Assembly: GCF_000972385.1 (NCBI RefSeq)
Contig: NZ_JXTE01000011.1
Coordinates: 1 to 64,000 of the forward strand
Direction: 5' to 3'
Source: Streptomyces sp. WM6386
Lineage (GTDB): Bacteria > Actinomycetota > Actinomycetes > Streptomycetales > Streptomycetaceae
Length of the DNA: 64,000 nt
Under the pieces are notes generated by a model. It was given only the letters and a program-made list of their open reading frames with translations, made no database searches and was not told the DNA's origin. This document shows, one piece after another, positions 36,312-44,745 of this stretch. The translations under genes and the position numbers were made by a program. The first letter of the stretch is position 1, and each line of letters opens with the position of its first letter.

Positions 36312-38356
36312 GCGGGGACCTCCAGGGGGTCGAGCTTGTTCGCTTTCCGGATCTCGTCGACGATGCGGCCGATGATTCCGGTGATGTCGAAGTCCTTCGG
36401 GGTGAACACCGCGGCCACGCCCGCAGCCCTGAGCTGTTCGGCGTCTCCATTGGGGATGATCCCACCGGCGATGACAGGTATGTCTGTGGCACCGGCCACA
36501 TGGAGCCGCTCCAGGACGTCCGGCACCAGCTGGGCGTGCGAGCCCGACAGGATGGACAGCCCGACCGCGTGCACGTCCTCGGCGAGGGCCGCGTCCACGA
36601 TCTGTTCGGGCGTCAGACGGATGCCCTGGTAGACCACCTCGAACCCGGCGTCACGGGCCCGCACGGCGATCTGCTCGGCACCGTTGGAGTGCCCGTCCAG
36701 GCCCGGCTTGCCGACGAGGAAGCGGAGCTTGCCGACACCCATGTCCTTGGCCGTCAGGTCGACCTTGCGGCGCACGTCCGCCATGGCCGAGCCCTCCTCC
36801 GCCGGCACCGCGACCGGCGCCGACGAGACCCCGGTCGGCGCCCGGAACTCACCGAACACCTCGCGCAGCGCCCCGGACCACTCACCGGTCGTGACACCGG
36901 CGCGGGCGCACTCCAGGGTGGCCTCCATGAGGTTGCCGGTGCCCTTGGCGGCCTCCTTCAGCTTCTCCAGCGCCTTGCACGGGCGCGGGTGGTTGAAGGG
37001 CGGCTGGTAGCGGGTGTCGCGCCAGTGCTGCAGACCGGCTATCACGCGGGCCTCGACCGCCGGGTCGACCGTCTGGATCGCGGTGTCCAGGTCGGCGGTG
37101 AGCGGGTTGGGCTCGGTCGTCTCGAAGATGTTGACGCCGATGATCTTCTCCTGGCCGGACTCGATCCGGGCCCGGCGCTCGGCGTGCGAGGAGACGAGCT
37201 GCGACTTGAGGTAGCCGGACTCGACGGCGGCCATCGCGCCGCCCATCTCCTGGATCCGGTCGATCTCCGCGAGGGACGCCTCGACGAGCTTCTCGACCTT
37301 CCCCTCGATGACATGAGAGCCCTCGAAGATGTCCTCGTACTCCAGCAGGTCGCTCTCATGGGCGAGGACCTGCTGGATGCGCAGCGACCACTGCTGGTCC
37401 CACGGCCGGGGAAGACCGAGGGCCTCGTTCCAGGCGGGCAGCTGCACGGCACGCGCGCGTGCGTCCTTGGAGAGGGTGACGGCCAGCATCTCCAGCACGA
37501 TCCGCTGGACGTTGTTCTCCGGCTGCGCCTCGGTCAGACCGAGGGAGTTGACCTGGACGCCGTAGCGGAAACGACGCTGCTTGGCGTTCTCGATGCCGTA
37601 GCGCTCACGGGTGACCTTGTCCCAGATGCGGCCGAAGGCGCGCATCTTGCACATCTCCTCGATGAAGCGGACGCCCGCGTTCACGAAGAAGGAGATACGG
37701 GCGACGACGTCACCGAACTTCTCTTCCGGCACCTGACCGGAGTCCCGGACGGCGTCCAGGACCGCGATCGCCGTCGACATCGCGTACGCGATCTCCTGGA
37801 CGGGGGTGGCTCCCGCCTCCTGGAGGTGGTAGCTGCAGATGTTGATCGGGTTCCACTTGGGGATGTGGTTGACCGTGTAGCAGATCATGTCCGTCGTCAG
37901 GCGGAGCGAGGGCACCGGCGGGAACACGTGCGTGCCCCGGGACAGGTACTCCTTGACGATGTCGTTCTGGGTCGTGCCCTGGAGCTTGGTGATGTCCGCG
38001 CCCTGCTCCTCGGCGACGACCTGGTAGAGCGCCAGCAGCCACATGGCGGTGGCGTTGATCGTCATCGAGGTGTTCATCTGCTCCAGGGGGATGTCCTGGA
38101 ACAGCCGGCGCATGTCACCGAGGTGCGCGACCGGCACGCCGACCCGACCGACCTCGCCGCGGGCGAGGATGTGGTCGGAGTCGTAGCCGGTCTGCGTCGG
38201 CAGGTCGAACGCCACCGACAGGCCGGTCTGGCCCTTGGCGAGGTTACGCCGGTACAACTCGTTGGACGCCTCGGCCGTGGAGTGGCCGGCGTACGTGCGC
38301 ATGAGCCACGGCCGGTCCTTCTCCCGCTTGCCTTCGGCGGGCTGACGCTCAGTCAT
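36308..38356 (-). CDS. meaA: Ethylmalonyl-CoA mutase (MeaA)
   Basis: 682 residues. The N-terminal methylmalonyl-CoA-mutase-type barrel starts RPWLMRTYAGHSTAEASNELY and includes LSVAFDLPTQTGYDSDH. The C-terminal ~130 residues bind B12: FLVGKPGLDGHSNGAEQIAV carries the DxHxxG base-off motif, followed by a GS-rich SILSGSH loop. This single-chain layout with SNGAEQ after the histidine separates MeaA/Ecm from MCM and ICM. It rearranges (2R)-ethylmalonyl-CoA to methylsuccinyl-CoA. Its start is 17 bases from the ccr stop. Confidence 0.94.
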   Translation of the reverse strand: MTERQPAEGKREKDRPWLMRTYAGHSTAEASNELYRRNLAKGQTGLSVAFDLPTQTGYDSDHILARGEVGRVGVPVAHLGDMRRLFQDIPLEQMNTSMTINATAMWLLALYQVVAEEQGADITKLQGTTQNDIVKEYLSRGTHVFPPVPSLRLTTDMICYTVNHIPKWNPINICSYHLQEAGATPVQEIAYAMSTAIAVLDAVRDSGQVPEEKFGDVVARISFFVNAGVRFIEEMCKMRAFGRIWDKVTRERYGIENAKQRRFRYGVQVNSLGLTEAQPENNVQRIVLEMLAVTLSKDARARAVQLPAWNEALGLPRPWDQQWSLRIQQVLAHESDLLEYEDIFEGSHVIEGKVEKLVEASLAEIDRIQEMGGAMAAVESGYLKSQLVSSHAERRARIESGQEKIIGVNIFETTEPNPLTADLDTAIQTVDPAVEARVIAGLQHWRDTRYQPPFNHPRPCKALEKLKEAAKGTGNLMEATLECARAGVTTGEWSGALREVFGEFRAPTGVSSAPVAVPAEEGSAMADVRRKVDLTAKDMGVGKLRFLVGKPGLDGHSNGAEQIAVRARDAGFEVVYQGIRLTPEQIVDAALAEDVHAVGLSILSGSHAQLVPDVLERLHVAGATDIPVIAGGIIPNGDAEQLRAAGVAAVFTPKDFDITGIIGRIVDEIRKANKLDPLEVPA

Positions 38357-38373
38357 CTATGACCCCGGGTGTC

Positions 38374-39717
38374 TCAGATGTTGCGGAAGCGGTTGATGGC
38401 GTCGAGGTGCGTGGCGCGCATCTCCTCGTCGCGCACGCCAAGACCCTCCTCGGGGGACAGGCACAGCACGCCGACCTTGCCCTGGTGGAGGTTGCGGTGC
38501 ACGTCGTAGGCGGCCTGGCCGGTCTCCTCCAGGGAGTACACCTTGGACAGGGTCGGGTGGATCCTGCCCTTCGCGATGAGCCGGTTGGCCTCCCAGGCCT
38601 CGCGGTAGTTGGCGAAATGCGAGCCGATGATCCGCTTCAGCGACATCCACAGGTAGCGGTTGTCGTACTCGTGCATGTAGCCCGAGGTCGAGGCGCAGGT
38701 GGTGATGGTGCCGCCCTTGCGGGTGACGAAGACGGAGGCGCCGAAGGTCTCGCGGCCGGGGTGCTCGAAGACGATGTCGATGTCCTCGCCGCCGGTGAGC
38801 TCGCGGATGCGCTTGCCGAAGCGCTTCCACTCCTTGGGGTCCTGGGTCTGCTCGTCCTTCCAGAACTTGTAGCCCTCGGCGTTGCGGTCGATGATCGCCT
38901 CGGCGCCCATCGAGCGGCAGATGTCCGCCTTCTGGTCGCTGGAGACGACACAGATCGGGTTGGCGCCGCCGGCCAGGGCGAACTGGGTGGCGTAGCTGCC
39001 GAGGCCACCGCTGGCGCCCCAGATCAGGACGTTGTCGCCCTGCTTCATGCCGGCGCCGTTGCGGGAGACCAGCTGCCGGTACGCGGTGGAGTTCACCAGG
39101 CCCGGTGCGGCGGCCTCCTCCCAGCTGAGGTGGCCCGGCTTGGGCATCAGCTGGTTGGACTTGACCAGGGCGATCTCGGCGAGGCCGCCGAAGTTGGTCT
39201 CGAAGCCCCAGATGCGCTGCTCGGGGTCGAGCATGGTGTCGTTGTGGCCGTCCGACGATTCCATCTCGACGGACAGGCAGTGTGCGACGACCTCGTCACC
39301 GGGCTTCCAGGCGTTCACGCCGGGGCCGGTGCGCAGGACGACGCCCGCGAGGTCGGAGCCGATGATGTGGTACGGCAGGTCGTGCCGCTTGGCCAGGTCG
39401 TTGGTGCGGCCGTAGCGCTCCAGGAACCCGAAGGTCGACAGCGGCTCGAAGATCGAGGTCCACACCGAGTTGTAGTTGACGCTCGATGCCATGACGGCGA
39501 CCAGGGCCTCGCCCGGACCGAGCTCCGGCACCGGGACGTCGTCGAGGTGGGTGGACTTGCGCGGGTCCTTGTCGCGGCTCTCGAGGCCCGCGAACATCTC
39601 CGTCTCGTCCTTGTGCACGGTGATCGCGCGGTACGACTCGGGAATCGGCAGAGCGGCGAAGTCGGCCGGCGTCGAGTCCGGCGACTGGATCGCGTCGAGG
39701 ATGTCCTTCACGGTCAC
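38374..39717 (-). CDS. ccr: Crotonyl-CoA carboxylase/reductase
   Basis: 447 residues, MDR superfamily. It reduces crotonyl-CoA with NADPH while fixing CO2 to give (2S)-ethylmalonyl-CoA, an acetate-assimilation step and a source of polyketide extender units. Recognisable blocks are VAVMASSVNYNSVWTSIFEP, the GASGGLGSYATQFALAGG NADPH loop, IVFEHPGRETFG and IIGSHFANYREAWEAN; the Asn, Phe, Glu and His residues of the CO2 pocket lie in such blocks in characterised enzymes. GTG 39717 has GGAGG seven bases upstream. It is the first gene of the five-gene operon; a promoter with a palindromic spacer lies at 39943-39971. Confidence 0.95.
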   Translation of the reverse strand: MTVKDILDAIQSPDSTPADFAALPIPESYRAITVHKDETEMFAGLESRDKDPRKSTHLDDVPVPELGPGEALVAVMASSVNYNSVWTSIFEPLSTFGFLERYGRTNDLAKRHDLPYHIIGSDLAGVVLRTGPGVNAWKPGDEVVAHCLSVEMESSDGHNDTMLDPEQRIWGFETNFGGLAEIALVKSNQLMPKPGHLSWEEAAAPGLVNSTAYRQLVSRNGAGMKQGDNVLIWGASGGLGSYATQFALAGGANPICVVSSDQKADICRSMGAEAIIDRNAEGYKFWKDEQTQDPKEWKRFGKRIRELTGGEDIDIVFEHPGRETFGASVFVTRKGGTITTCASTSGYMHEYDNRYLWMSLKRIIGSHFANYREAWEANRLIAKGRIHPTLSKVYSLEETGQAAYDVHRNLHQGKVGVLCLSPEEGLGVRDEEMRATHLDAINRFRNI

Positions 39718-39942
39718 GGTGTTGCCTCCGGCGATACGCGTCCTGAGGGAGGGACGCTGAGGGTTACGTCGTGCTGCTGAGGGTTTTTTGAAGTGCCGTC
39801 GGTTCGGCGAGGTGGTGCTTCGGCAGCGCTTTGTGGCGCGGGAGGTTGCCTGTGACGCAGGCGTCCGGGCGGGCAAGTCGATGACTTGTTGGGACAGCCG
39901 ACGTACGAAAGGTCTCTGCACGCCGGCCGCCCGGACAACATC

Positions 39943-39971
39943 AACGTATGACACCGCGTGTCATGCCGCAA
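39943..39971 (-). promoter_or_regulatory. ccr promoter with a 17-base palindrome filling the -35/-10 spacer
   Basis: On the minus strand -35-like TTGCGG (39966-39971) and -10-like TACGTT (39943-39948) are separated by exactly 17 bases. The palindrome ATGACACCGCGTGTCAT (39948-39964) covers this spacer. A protein bound there would occlude RNA polymerase. The neighbouring TetR-family regulator is the first candidate. Confidence 0.65.
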
Positions 39972-40082
39972 GGCACTGAGTGCCATTGATTGCTCTCAGG
40001 TGAAATCTTTACGTAACAAATGAGCGATGATCGATCGAACGCGGCTTGAAATCTGCTGGAAAAGGGTTCCTGACATGCCAAA

Positions 40083-40106
40083 ACGGCCACCCCGAGGGGT
40101 GGCCGT
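40083..40106 (-). terminator. Intrinsic terminator of the TetR gene
   Basis: ACGGCCACCC pairs with GGGTGGCCGT around a 4-base loop (perfect 10-base stem). On the minus strand it is followed by TTTTGG, giving a near-canonical intrinsic terminator 22 bases past the stop. Confidence 0.8.
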
Positions 40107-40127
40107 CATCACACGGGTGAGGGGCGG

Positions 40128-40937
40128 TCAGCGGCCCTTCAGCGCCTCTTCGATGGTCCGCATGACCTGGTCGAGCGGGGCGTCGGTGCGGGCCACCGTC
40201 ACCAGGACCTCGCCGTGGGTCGAGACCGTCGCGGCGGACGGCTGGGGCGTACTGGTCCGCCCCACTCCGATGCCGGTCCCGAACGTCTTCTGCACGATCC
40301 CGAAGGCGTGGTCCAGCTGGGACTCCACGTCGCCCTGGCCGCCGGCCCGGAGCCAGCGCCGCAGCACGTGGTTGTGGGCGGTGACCACGGCGGACGCGGC
40401 GACCTCGGCGAGCAGCGGGTCGTCGTTGGCCTCGTCGTCGTGCGCGTGCTCGTCGAAGTGGCCCAGGAGGTAGCGGGTGAACAGCCGCTCGTAGCGGGCC
40501 ACCGACGCGATCTCCGCCTCGCGCAGGGTGGGCACCTCACGCGTCAGCTTGTAGCGGGCGACCGAGATCTCCGGCCGCGCCGCGTACATCCGCATGACCT
40601 CCTTGATGCCGTTGCACACCGTGTCGAGCGGATGCTCGTGCGGGGGCGCGGCGTTGAGGACGGCCTCGGCGCGGATCAACGTGTCGTCGTGGTCGGGGAA
40701 GATCGCCTCTTCCTTGGAGCGGAAGTGGCGGAAGAAGGTGCGCCGCGCGACTCCCGCCGCGGCCGCGATCTCGTCGACGGTGGTCGCCTCGTACCCCTTG
40801 GTCGAGAACAGCTCCATCGCCGCGGCCGCCAGTTCTCGGCGCATCTTGAGCCGCTGGGCGGCGGCGCGACCGCCTGCGGCACTTTCCGGCGCGTCGGGCG
40901 TAGCTGGTGTGCGTGAGGACTTGGCGGGCTGGGACAT
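40128..40937 (-). CDS. TetR-family transcriptional regulator
   Basis: 269 residues. The N-terminal DNA-binding domain reads RRELAAAAMELFSTKGYEATTVDEIAAAAGVARRTFFRHF, with SKEEAIF directly after it. The ligand domain is helical and diverged (HPLDTVCNGIKEVMRMYAARPEISVARYKL). ATG 40937 is supported by a minus-strand TACGTT (40944-40949) six bases upstream, the same -10 hexamer as in the ccr promoter, implying a leaderless transcript. Position upstream of ccr on the same strand makes it a likely regulator of the ethylmalonyl-CoA operon, perhaps sensing an acyl-CoA. A ~30-residue Ala/Pro/Ser-rich N-terminal extension precedes the domain. Confidence 0.9.
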   Translation of the reverse strand: MSQPAKSSRTPATPDAPESAAGGRAAAQRLKMRRELAAAAMELFSTKGYEATTVDEIAAAAGVARRTFFRHFRSKEEAIFPDHDDTLIRAEAVLNAAPPHEHPLDTVCNGIKEVMRMYAARPEISVARYKLTREVPTLREAEIASVARYERLFTRYLLGHFDEHAHDDEANDDPLLAEVAASAVVTAHNHVLRRWLRAGGQGDVESQLDHAFGIVQKTFGTGIGVGRTSTPQPSAATVSTHGEVLVTVARTDAPLDQVMRTIEEALKGR

Positions 40938-40985
40938 GACCCGAACGTACTGCATGTGCGCAGGTTGGCGCTCATGTCCCGGGTG

Positions 40986-41011
40986 CCCCCCGCCCGGTGC
41001 GGGCAGGGGGG
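40986..41011 (-). terminator. Strong GC hairpin downstream of the 3-hydroxyacyl-CoA dehydrogenase gene
   Basis: CCCCCCGCCCG pairs with CGGGCAGGGGGG around GTG with a single bulge. It lies about 63 bases past the stop of the dehydrogenase gene and before the TetR gene. Confidence 0.55.
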
Positions 41012-41073
41012 TTCCGTGGGGGTCGAGCAGTCCGCCCCAGGCCTCGGAGTCCTTGGACCAGTCGCCGGACGGC

Positions 41074-42879
41074 TCAGCGGCGGGCATATTCGCGGAAGCC
41101 TCGGCCCGTCTTGCGGCCGAGGCAGCCCGCGGCCACCAGGTGCTCCAGGAGCGGGGCCGGAGCGAGGCCCGGGTCCCGGAACTCGCGGTGCAGGACCTTC
41201 TCGATCGCGAGCGAGACATCGAGCCCGACGACGTCCAGGAGCTCGAAGGGGCCCATCGGGTAGCCGCCGCCCAGCTTCATCGCGGCGTCGATGTCGTCGA
41301 GCGACGCGTAGTGTTCCTGGACCATCTTGATGGCGTTGTTGAGGTACGGGAAGAGCAGTGCGTTCACGATGAAGCCGGCTCGGTCGCCGCAGTCGACCGC
41401 GTGCTTCCTGATCTTCACGCAGACCTCGCGGACCGTGGCGTGGACGTCGTCGGCGGTGAGCACCGTGCGGACGACCTCGACCAGCTTCATCGCCGGCGCC
41501 GGGTTGAAGAAGTGCATGCCGATCACGTCCTGGGGACGCGAGGTGGCACGGGCACAGGCGACGACCGGCAGCGACGAGGTGGTCGTGGCCAGGACCGCAC
41601 CCGGCTTGCAGACCTTGTCCAGCGCCGCGAAGAGCTGCTGCTTGACCTCCAGGTCCTCGGCGACGGCCTCGACGGCCAGATCGACGTCGGCGAAGGCGTC
41701 GTACGAGCCCGCCGCCGTGATCCGGTCCAGGGTCTGCGCGGCGGCCTCGGCGGTCATCCGCCCCTTGTCGACGGAGCGCGAGAGGGACTTGCCGATCCGG
41801 GCCTTGGCGGTCTCGGCCTTCTCCTCGCTGCGGGCGGCGAGGACGACCTCGTAGCCGGCCTTGGCGAAGACCTCGGCGATCCCGGACGCCATGGTGCCGG
41901 AGCCCGCGACACCGACGGAACGGATCGGACGGCCGGGGGCCTGGGAATCCCCGGTGGCCGGCGTCAGGGTGTCCGCCACGACCGTGGCGCTGCCCGGAGC
42001 CTCGTACGAGTAGAAGCCACGGCCCGACTTACGGCCCGTCAGCCCCGCCTCGCTGAGCTGCTTGAGGATCGGCGCGGGGGCGTGCAGCCGGTCCTGGGAC
42101 TCGGAGTACATGGCCTCCAGGACGGTGCGCGCGGTGTCGACGCCGATCAGGTCGAGCAGGGCGAGCGGACCCATGGGCAGCCCGCAGCCGAGCCGCATCG
42201 CGGCGTCGATGTCCTCGCGGGAGGCGTACTTCGCCTCGTACATCGCGGCGGCCTGGTTGAGATAGCCGAACAGCAGCCCGTCGGCGACGAATCCGGGCCG
42301 GTCGCCGACCGCGACGGGCTCCTTGCCGAGGGCGAGCGCGAGGTCGGTGACCGCGCTGACGGCGGCCGGCGCGGTCAGCACCGAGGAGACGACCTCGACG
42401 AGCTTCATCGCCGGCGCCGGGTTGAAGAAGTGCAGTCCGAGCACGCGCTCGGGACGGGCCGAGTCGGCGGCGAGCCGGGTGACGGACAGGGCGTTGGTGC
42501 CGGTCGCCAGGATCGTCCCGGGGCGCACGATCCCGTCGAGTTCACGGAAGATCTGGTGCTTGATCTCGTACGACTCCGGGGCCACCTCGATGACCAGGTC
42601 GGCGTCGGCCGCGGTGCGCAGGTCGGTGGAGGTGCGGACCCGGGCGAGGATGCCGGCGCGCTCCTGTTCGGTCAGCCGGCCGCGCTCCACGGCACGGGCG
42701 GTCGAGGTCTCCAGGGCGGTGACGGCCTGGGCGGCCGCGGCCTCGCTGATGTCGATGCCGACGACCTCGCGACCGGCCTTGGCGAGGACCTCGGCGATGC
42801 CGGTGCCCATCGTGCCGAGGCCGATGACGGCAATGGTCTGCAGCGGGGACAGAGGGGTGTCGGACAGGGGAGCGGCCAT
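41074..42879 (-). CDS. Tandem-duplicated 3-hydroxyacyl-CoA (3-hydroxybutyryl-CoA) dehydrogenase
   Basis: 601 residues made of two full-length homologous halves. Half 1 (about 12-295) opens TIAVIGLGTMGTGIAEVLAKAG and half 2 (about 318-600) SVGVAGSGTMASGIAEVFAKAG; each is a Rossmann NAD domain. Each has the catalytic HFFNPAPAMKLVEVV block and a C-terminal dimerisation domain (GLPMGPLALLDLIGVD; GYPMGPFELLDVVGLD). Both keep the catalytic His and Glu-type motifs, so both may be active. The reaction is NAD(P)-dependent interconversion of 3-oxoacyl- and 3-hydroxyacyl-CoA, which can feed crotonyl-CoA to Ccr. ATG 42879 has GGAG upstream. Confidence 0.9.
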   Translation of the reverse strand: MAAPLSDTPLSPLQTIAVIGLGTMGTGIAEVLAKAGREVVGIDISEAAAAQAVTALETSTARAVERGRLTEQERAGILARVRTSTDLRTAADADLVIEVAPESYEIKHQIFRELDGIVRPGTILATGTNALSVTRLAADSARPERVLGLHFFNPAPAMKLVEVVSSVLTAPAAVSAVTDLALALGKEPVAVGDRPGFVADGLLFGYLNQAAAMYEAKYASREDIDAAMRLGCGLPMGPLALLDLIGVDTARTVLEAMYSESQDRLHAPAPILKQLSEAGLTGRKSGRGFYSYEAPGSATVVADTLTPATGDSQAPGRPIRSVGVAGSGTMASGIAEVFAKAGYEVVLAARSEEKAETAKARIGKSLSRSVDKGRMTAEAAAQTLDRITAAGSYDAFADVDLAVEAVAEDLEVKQQLFAALDKVCKPGAVLATTTSSLPVVACARATSRPQDVIGMHFFNPAPAMKLVEVVRTVLTADDVHATVREVCVKIRKHAVDCGDRAGFIVNALLFPYLNNAIKMVQEHYASLDDIDAAMKLGGGYPMGPFELLDVVGLDVSLAIEKVLHREFRDPGLAPAPLLEHLVAAGCLGRKTGRGFREYARR

Positions 42880-43255
42880 CGCGGGACTCCAGGAATGAGG
42901 GTGACGACTGGGAGCGCGACCCGGTACGCCCGAAGGCGCACCGGATGCGTGGAGAATGCGGGTGTTGCCGGGCTGCAAGCGCACACGCCCGGTGGTGCGG
43001 TGCCGTCGTCACAGGCGTGCACACGCCCGGAGAACGGCGAGACCGACCGGCCCTGTCCCGGGGCCACGTCGTACTGCGATACCTGAGGTACCGAACCGAC
43101 TGCGCTCACGACGGCTGCGTCACCAGGCCGTCGCGAGGAGTTCCACGAGTGGGTAACTCGCTCGTCTGAGCTTAACCGGCGGGTAACGAGCGCGCTAGTC
43201 CTCGTGTTTGTGATGTACGTCCCGAGGCGCTCGCGACCCACCTAGGCTGCGTGTC
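42880..43255. other. 376-base divergent intergenic region
   Basis: No convincing gene. It separates the dehydrogenase (minus) and the HEAT-repeat gene (plus). GGGTAAC occurs twice in direct orientation at 43151 and 43181, exactly 30 bases apart, next to CGCTCGT and ACGAGCG, which are inverted. A -10-like TAGGCT for the HEAT gene is at 43243. Confidence 0.5.
43243..43248 (+). promoter_or_regulatory. -10 element of the HEAT-repeat gene (leaderless)
   Basis: TAGGCT ends 7 bases before ATG 43256, so transcription is expected to start at or next to the start codon. Confidence 0.5.
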
Positions 43256-43831
43256 ATGGACGAAGAGTTGCGATCGCTCACGGAGCGCTTACGGCAGGAG
43301 TCGGGGGCGTCGGCGGCTTACGGGCGGCTGGCGGAGACGAAGGACCTCGACGAGCTGGCCGGAGTGCTGATCGAGGCCGGGCAGCCGCTGTGGGCGAGGG
43401 AGCTGGCCGCGTTCCGGCTGGGGGTCGCGGGGGACGCCCGTGCCTTCGAGTCCCTCGTCCTGCTGCTCAACCACCGTGAACCGCAGCGCTGTGCCTCCGC
43501 CGCGTACGCCCTGGCCCGCCTCGGCGACCCGCGCACCGCCCGCGCGGCCGCGGCCCTCGCCACCAACGAACTGCGCGTCGCCTACGCCCTGCACCCGGTC
43601 CGGCTCCTGACCGAACTGCGCGCGCCGGAGTCGGTGCCCGCCCTCGTCACCACGCTGGAGCGGCGGTTGCGCCCGCACGACCCGTACCGGCGGGTGGCGC
43701 TCGCCTGTGTGGAGGGCCTCGGCGAGCTGGGCGACGCCCGCGCCAGACCCGTACTGAACGAGGCACTGGCCCACCCGACGCTGGCGGAGGCGGCGGTGCA
43801 TGCGCTGGCGCGGATCCCGGAGCGGACTTAA
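43256..43831 (+). CDS. HEAT-repeat protein with a TTA codon
   Basis: 191 residues, all-helical, with repeated HEAT/PBS-lyase-type helical pairs: LWARELAAFRLGVAGDARAFESLVLLL, CASAAYALARLGDPRTARA, RRVALACVEGLGELGDARARPVL and the closing EAAVHALARI. Such repeats form scaffolds for protein binding; no enzyme motif is seen, although related proteins are sometimes annotated as adenylosuccinate lyase without support. Codon 12 (43289-43291) is TTA, the rare leucine codon read by the bldA tRNA, so production may depend on development. Its TAA overlaps the convergent GNAT stop in a shared TTAA. Confidence 0.82.
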   Translation: MDEELRSLTERLRQESGASAAYGRLAETKDLDELAGVLIEAGQPLWARELAAFRLGVAGDARAFESLVLLLNHREPQRCASAAYALARLGDPRTARAAAALATNELRVAYALHPVRLLTELRAPESVPALVTTLERRLRPHDPYRRVALACVEGLGELGDARARPVLNEALAHPTLAEAAVHALARIPERT

Positions 43832-44346
43832 AGGCTGCGCGTGTACCGCACCTCCGGCACCGGGATCCCGTCCACCTCGAAGGGTTCCTCGGTGCCGTCC
43901 GGTCGGAATCCCGCCCGTTCGTAGAAGGCGCGGGCGTGGGTGTTGCCCTTGAGGACCCAGAGGTACATGCGGTCGTGCCCGGCGGCGGTGCAACGGCGTA
44001 TCGACTCCTGGAGGAGGGCTCGGCCGATGCCCGCGCCGTACCGCCCGGGGTCGACGTAGATCGCGTACAACTCGGCGTCCGCGGTGCGCACTTCATCCTC
44101 CCGGTAGGGGCCGTGCGCCGCCCAGCCGAAGAGCTCTCCGTCCTGTTCCGCGACGAGGTTCACCACGCTGCCGTCCGACTGCCGAAAACGTTCGCGACGG
44201 CGCTCGGCGTCCTCGGTCACGCTCAGCGCGTCCAGATACGGCTGCGGCATGAGGCCCCGGTACGCGCTCTGCCAGCCCCGGACACGGATCTCGGCCACAC
44301 GGTCGCAGTCCGCGAGTGTCATCTCGCGTACCCGCGGGCCACTCAC
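43828..44346 (-). CDS. GNAT-family N-acetyltransferase
   Basis: 172 residues. The acetyl-CoA pyrophosphate-binding motif is VDPGRYGAGIGRALLQESI, preceded by the conserved strand AELYAIYV and followed by LWVLKGNTHARAFYERAGF. The opening VREMTLADCDRVAEIRVRGWQSAYRGL is typical of a subgroup acting on small molecules or protein N-termini. The substrate is unknown. The start overlaps the RidA gene by 4 bases, so the two are coupled; the stop TAA shares bases with that of the convergent HEAT-repeat gene. Confidence 0.87.
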   Translation of the reverse strand: MSGPRVREMTLADCDRVAEIRVRGWQSAYRGLMPQPYLDALSVTEDAERRRERFRQSDGSVVNLVAEQDGELFGWAAHGPYREDEVRTADAELYAIYVDPGRYGAGIGRALLQESIRRCTAAGHDRMYLWVLKGNTHARAFYERAGFRPDGTEEPFEVDGIPVPEVRYTRSL

Positions 44347-44741
44347 GAACCCACCACCGCGAACGCCTCGACCTCCATCAGGAATTCGGGCCGTACCAGC
44401 GCAGCCACCTGGACCGCGGACGCGGCCGGCAGGCGGTCGTCGGGTATGTGCTCGGCGCGGGCTGTGCGGATCTCCGGCATGTGCGCCATGTCGGTCACGA
44501 AATAGGTGAGTTTGACGACGTCGTCGAAGGTCGCGTCCGCGGCGGCCAGAGCGCGGCGCAGGTTCTCGAAGACCTGGCGGGCCTGCGCGGTCGGATCGCC
44601 CTCGCCGACGAGCTTGCCGTCCTCGTCCAGGGCGAGCTGGCCGGAGATCGCGACGAACGTGCCGGTGCCCAGTACGACATGGGAGTACTGGGCGGCGGGG
44701 GCGAGCCCGTCGGGGGCGGGAATCCTGGTCAGCTCACTCAT
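44343..44741 (-). CDS. RidA-family protein (enamine/imine deaminase-like)
   Basis: 132 residues, YjgF/YER057c/UK114 fold. The conserved substrate-binding region includes YSHVVLGTGTFVAISGQLALDEDGKLVG and a late AASAVQVAALVRPEFLMEVEAFAVV. In canonical RidA an Arg near residue 105 (before the C-terminal strands) binds the carboxylate of 2-aminoacrylate; here the equivalent segment is VAALVRPEFLMEVEA, with Arg present. It is coupled to a GNAT gene. ATG 44741 is supported by family length; a perfect palindrome lies directly upstream. Confidence 0.85.
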   Translation of the reverse strand: MSELTRIPAPDGLAPAAQYSHVVLGTGTFVAISGQLALDEDGKLVGEGDPTAQARQVFENLRRALAAADATFDDVVKLTYFVTDMAHMPEIRTARAEHIPDDRLPAASAVQVAALVRPEFLMEVEAFAVVGS

Positions 44742-44745
44742 GCGT

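Larger units (their letters stand above)
39718..40127. other. 410-base gap upstream of ccr: long leader, promoter and a TetR-gene terminator
   Basis: No gene was found. It holds the ccr promoter and operator-like palindrome (39943-39971), about 220 bases of leader toward ccr, an AT-richer segment near 39985-40075 with TTTACGTAACAAA, and the terminator of the TetR gene at 40083-40106. Confidence 0.6.
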
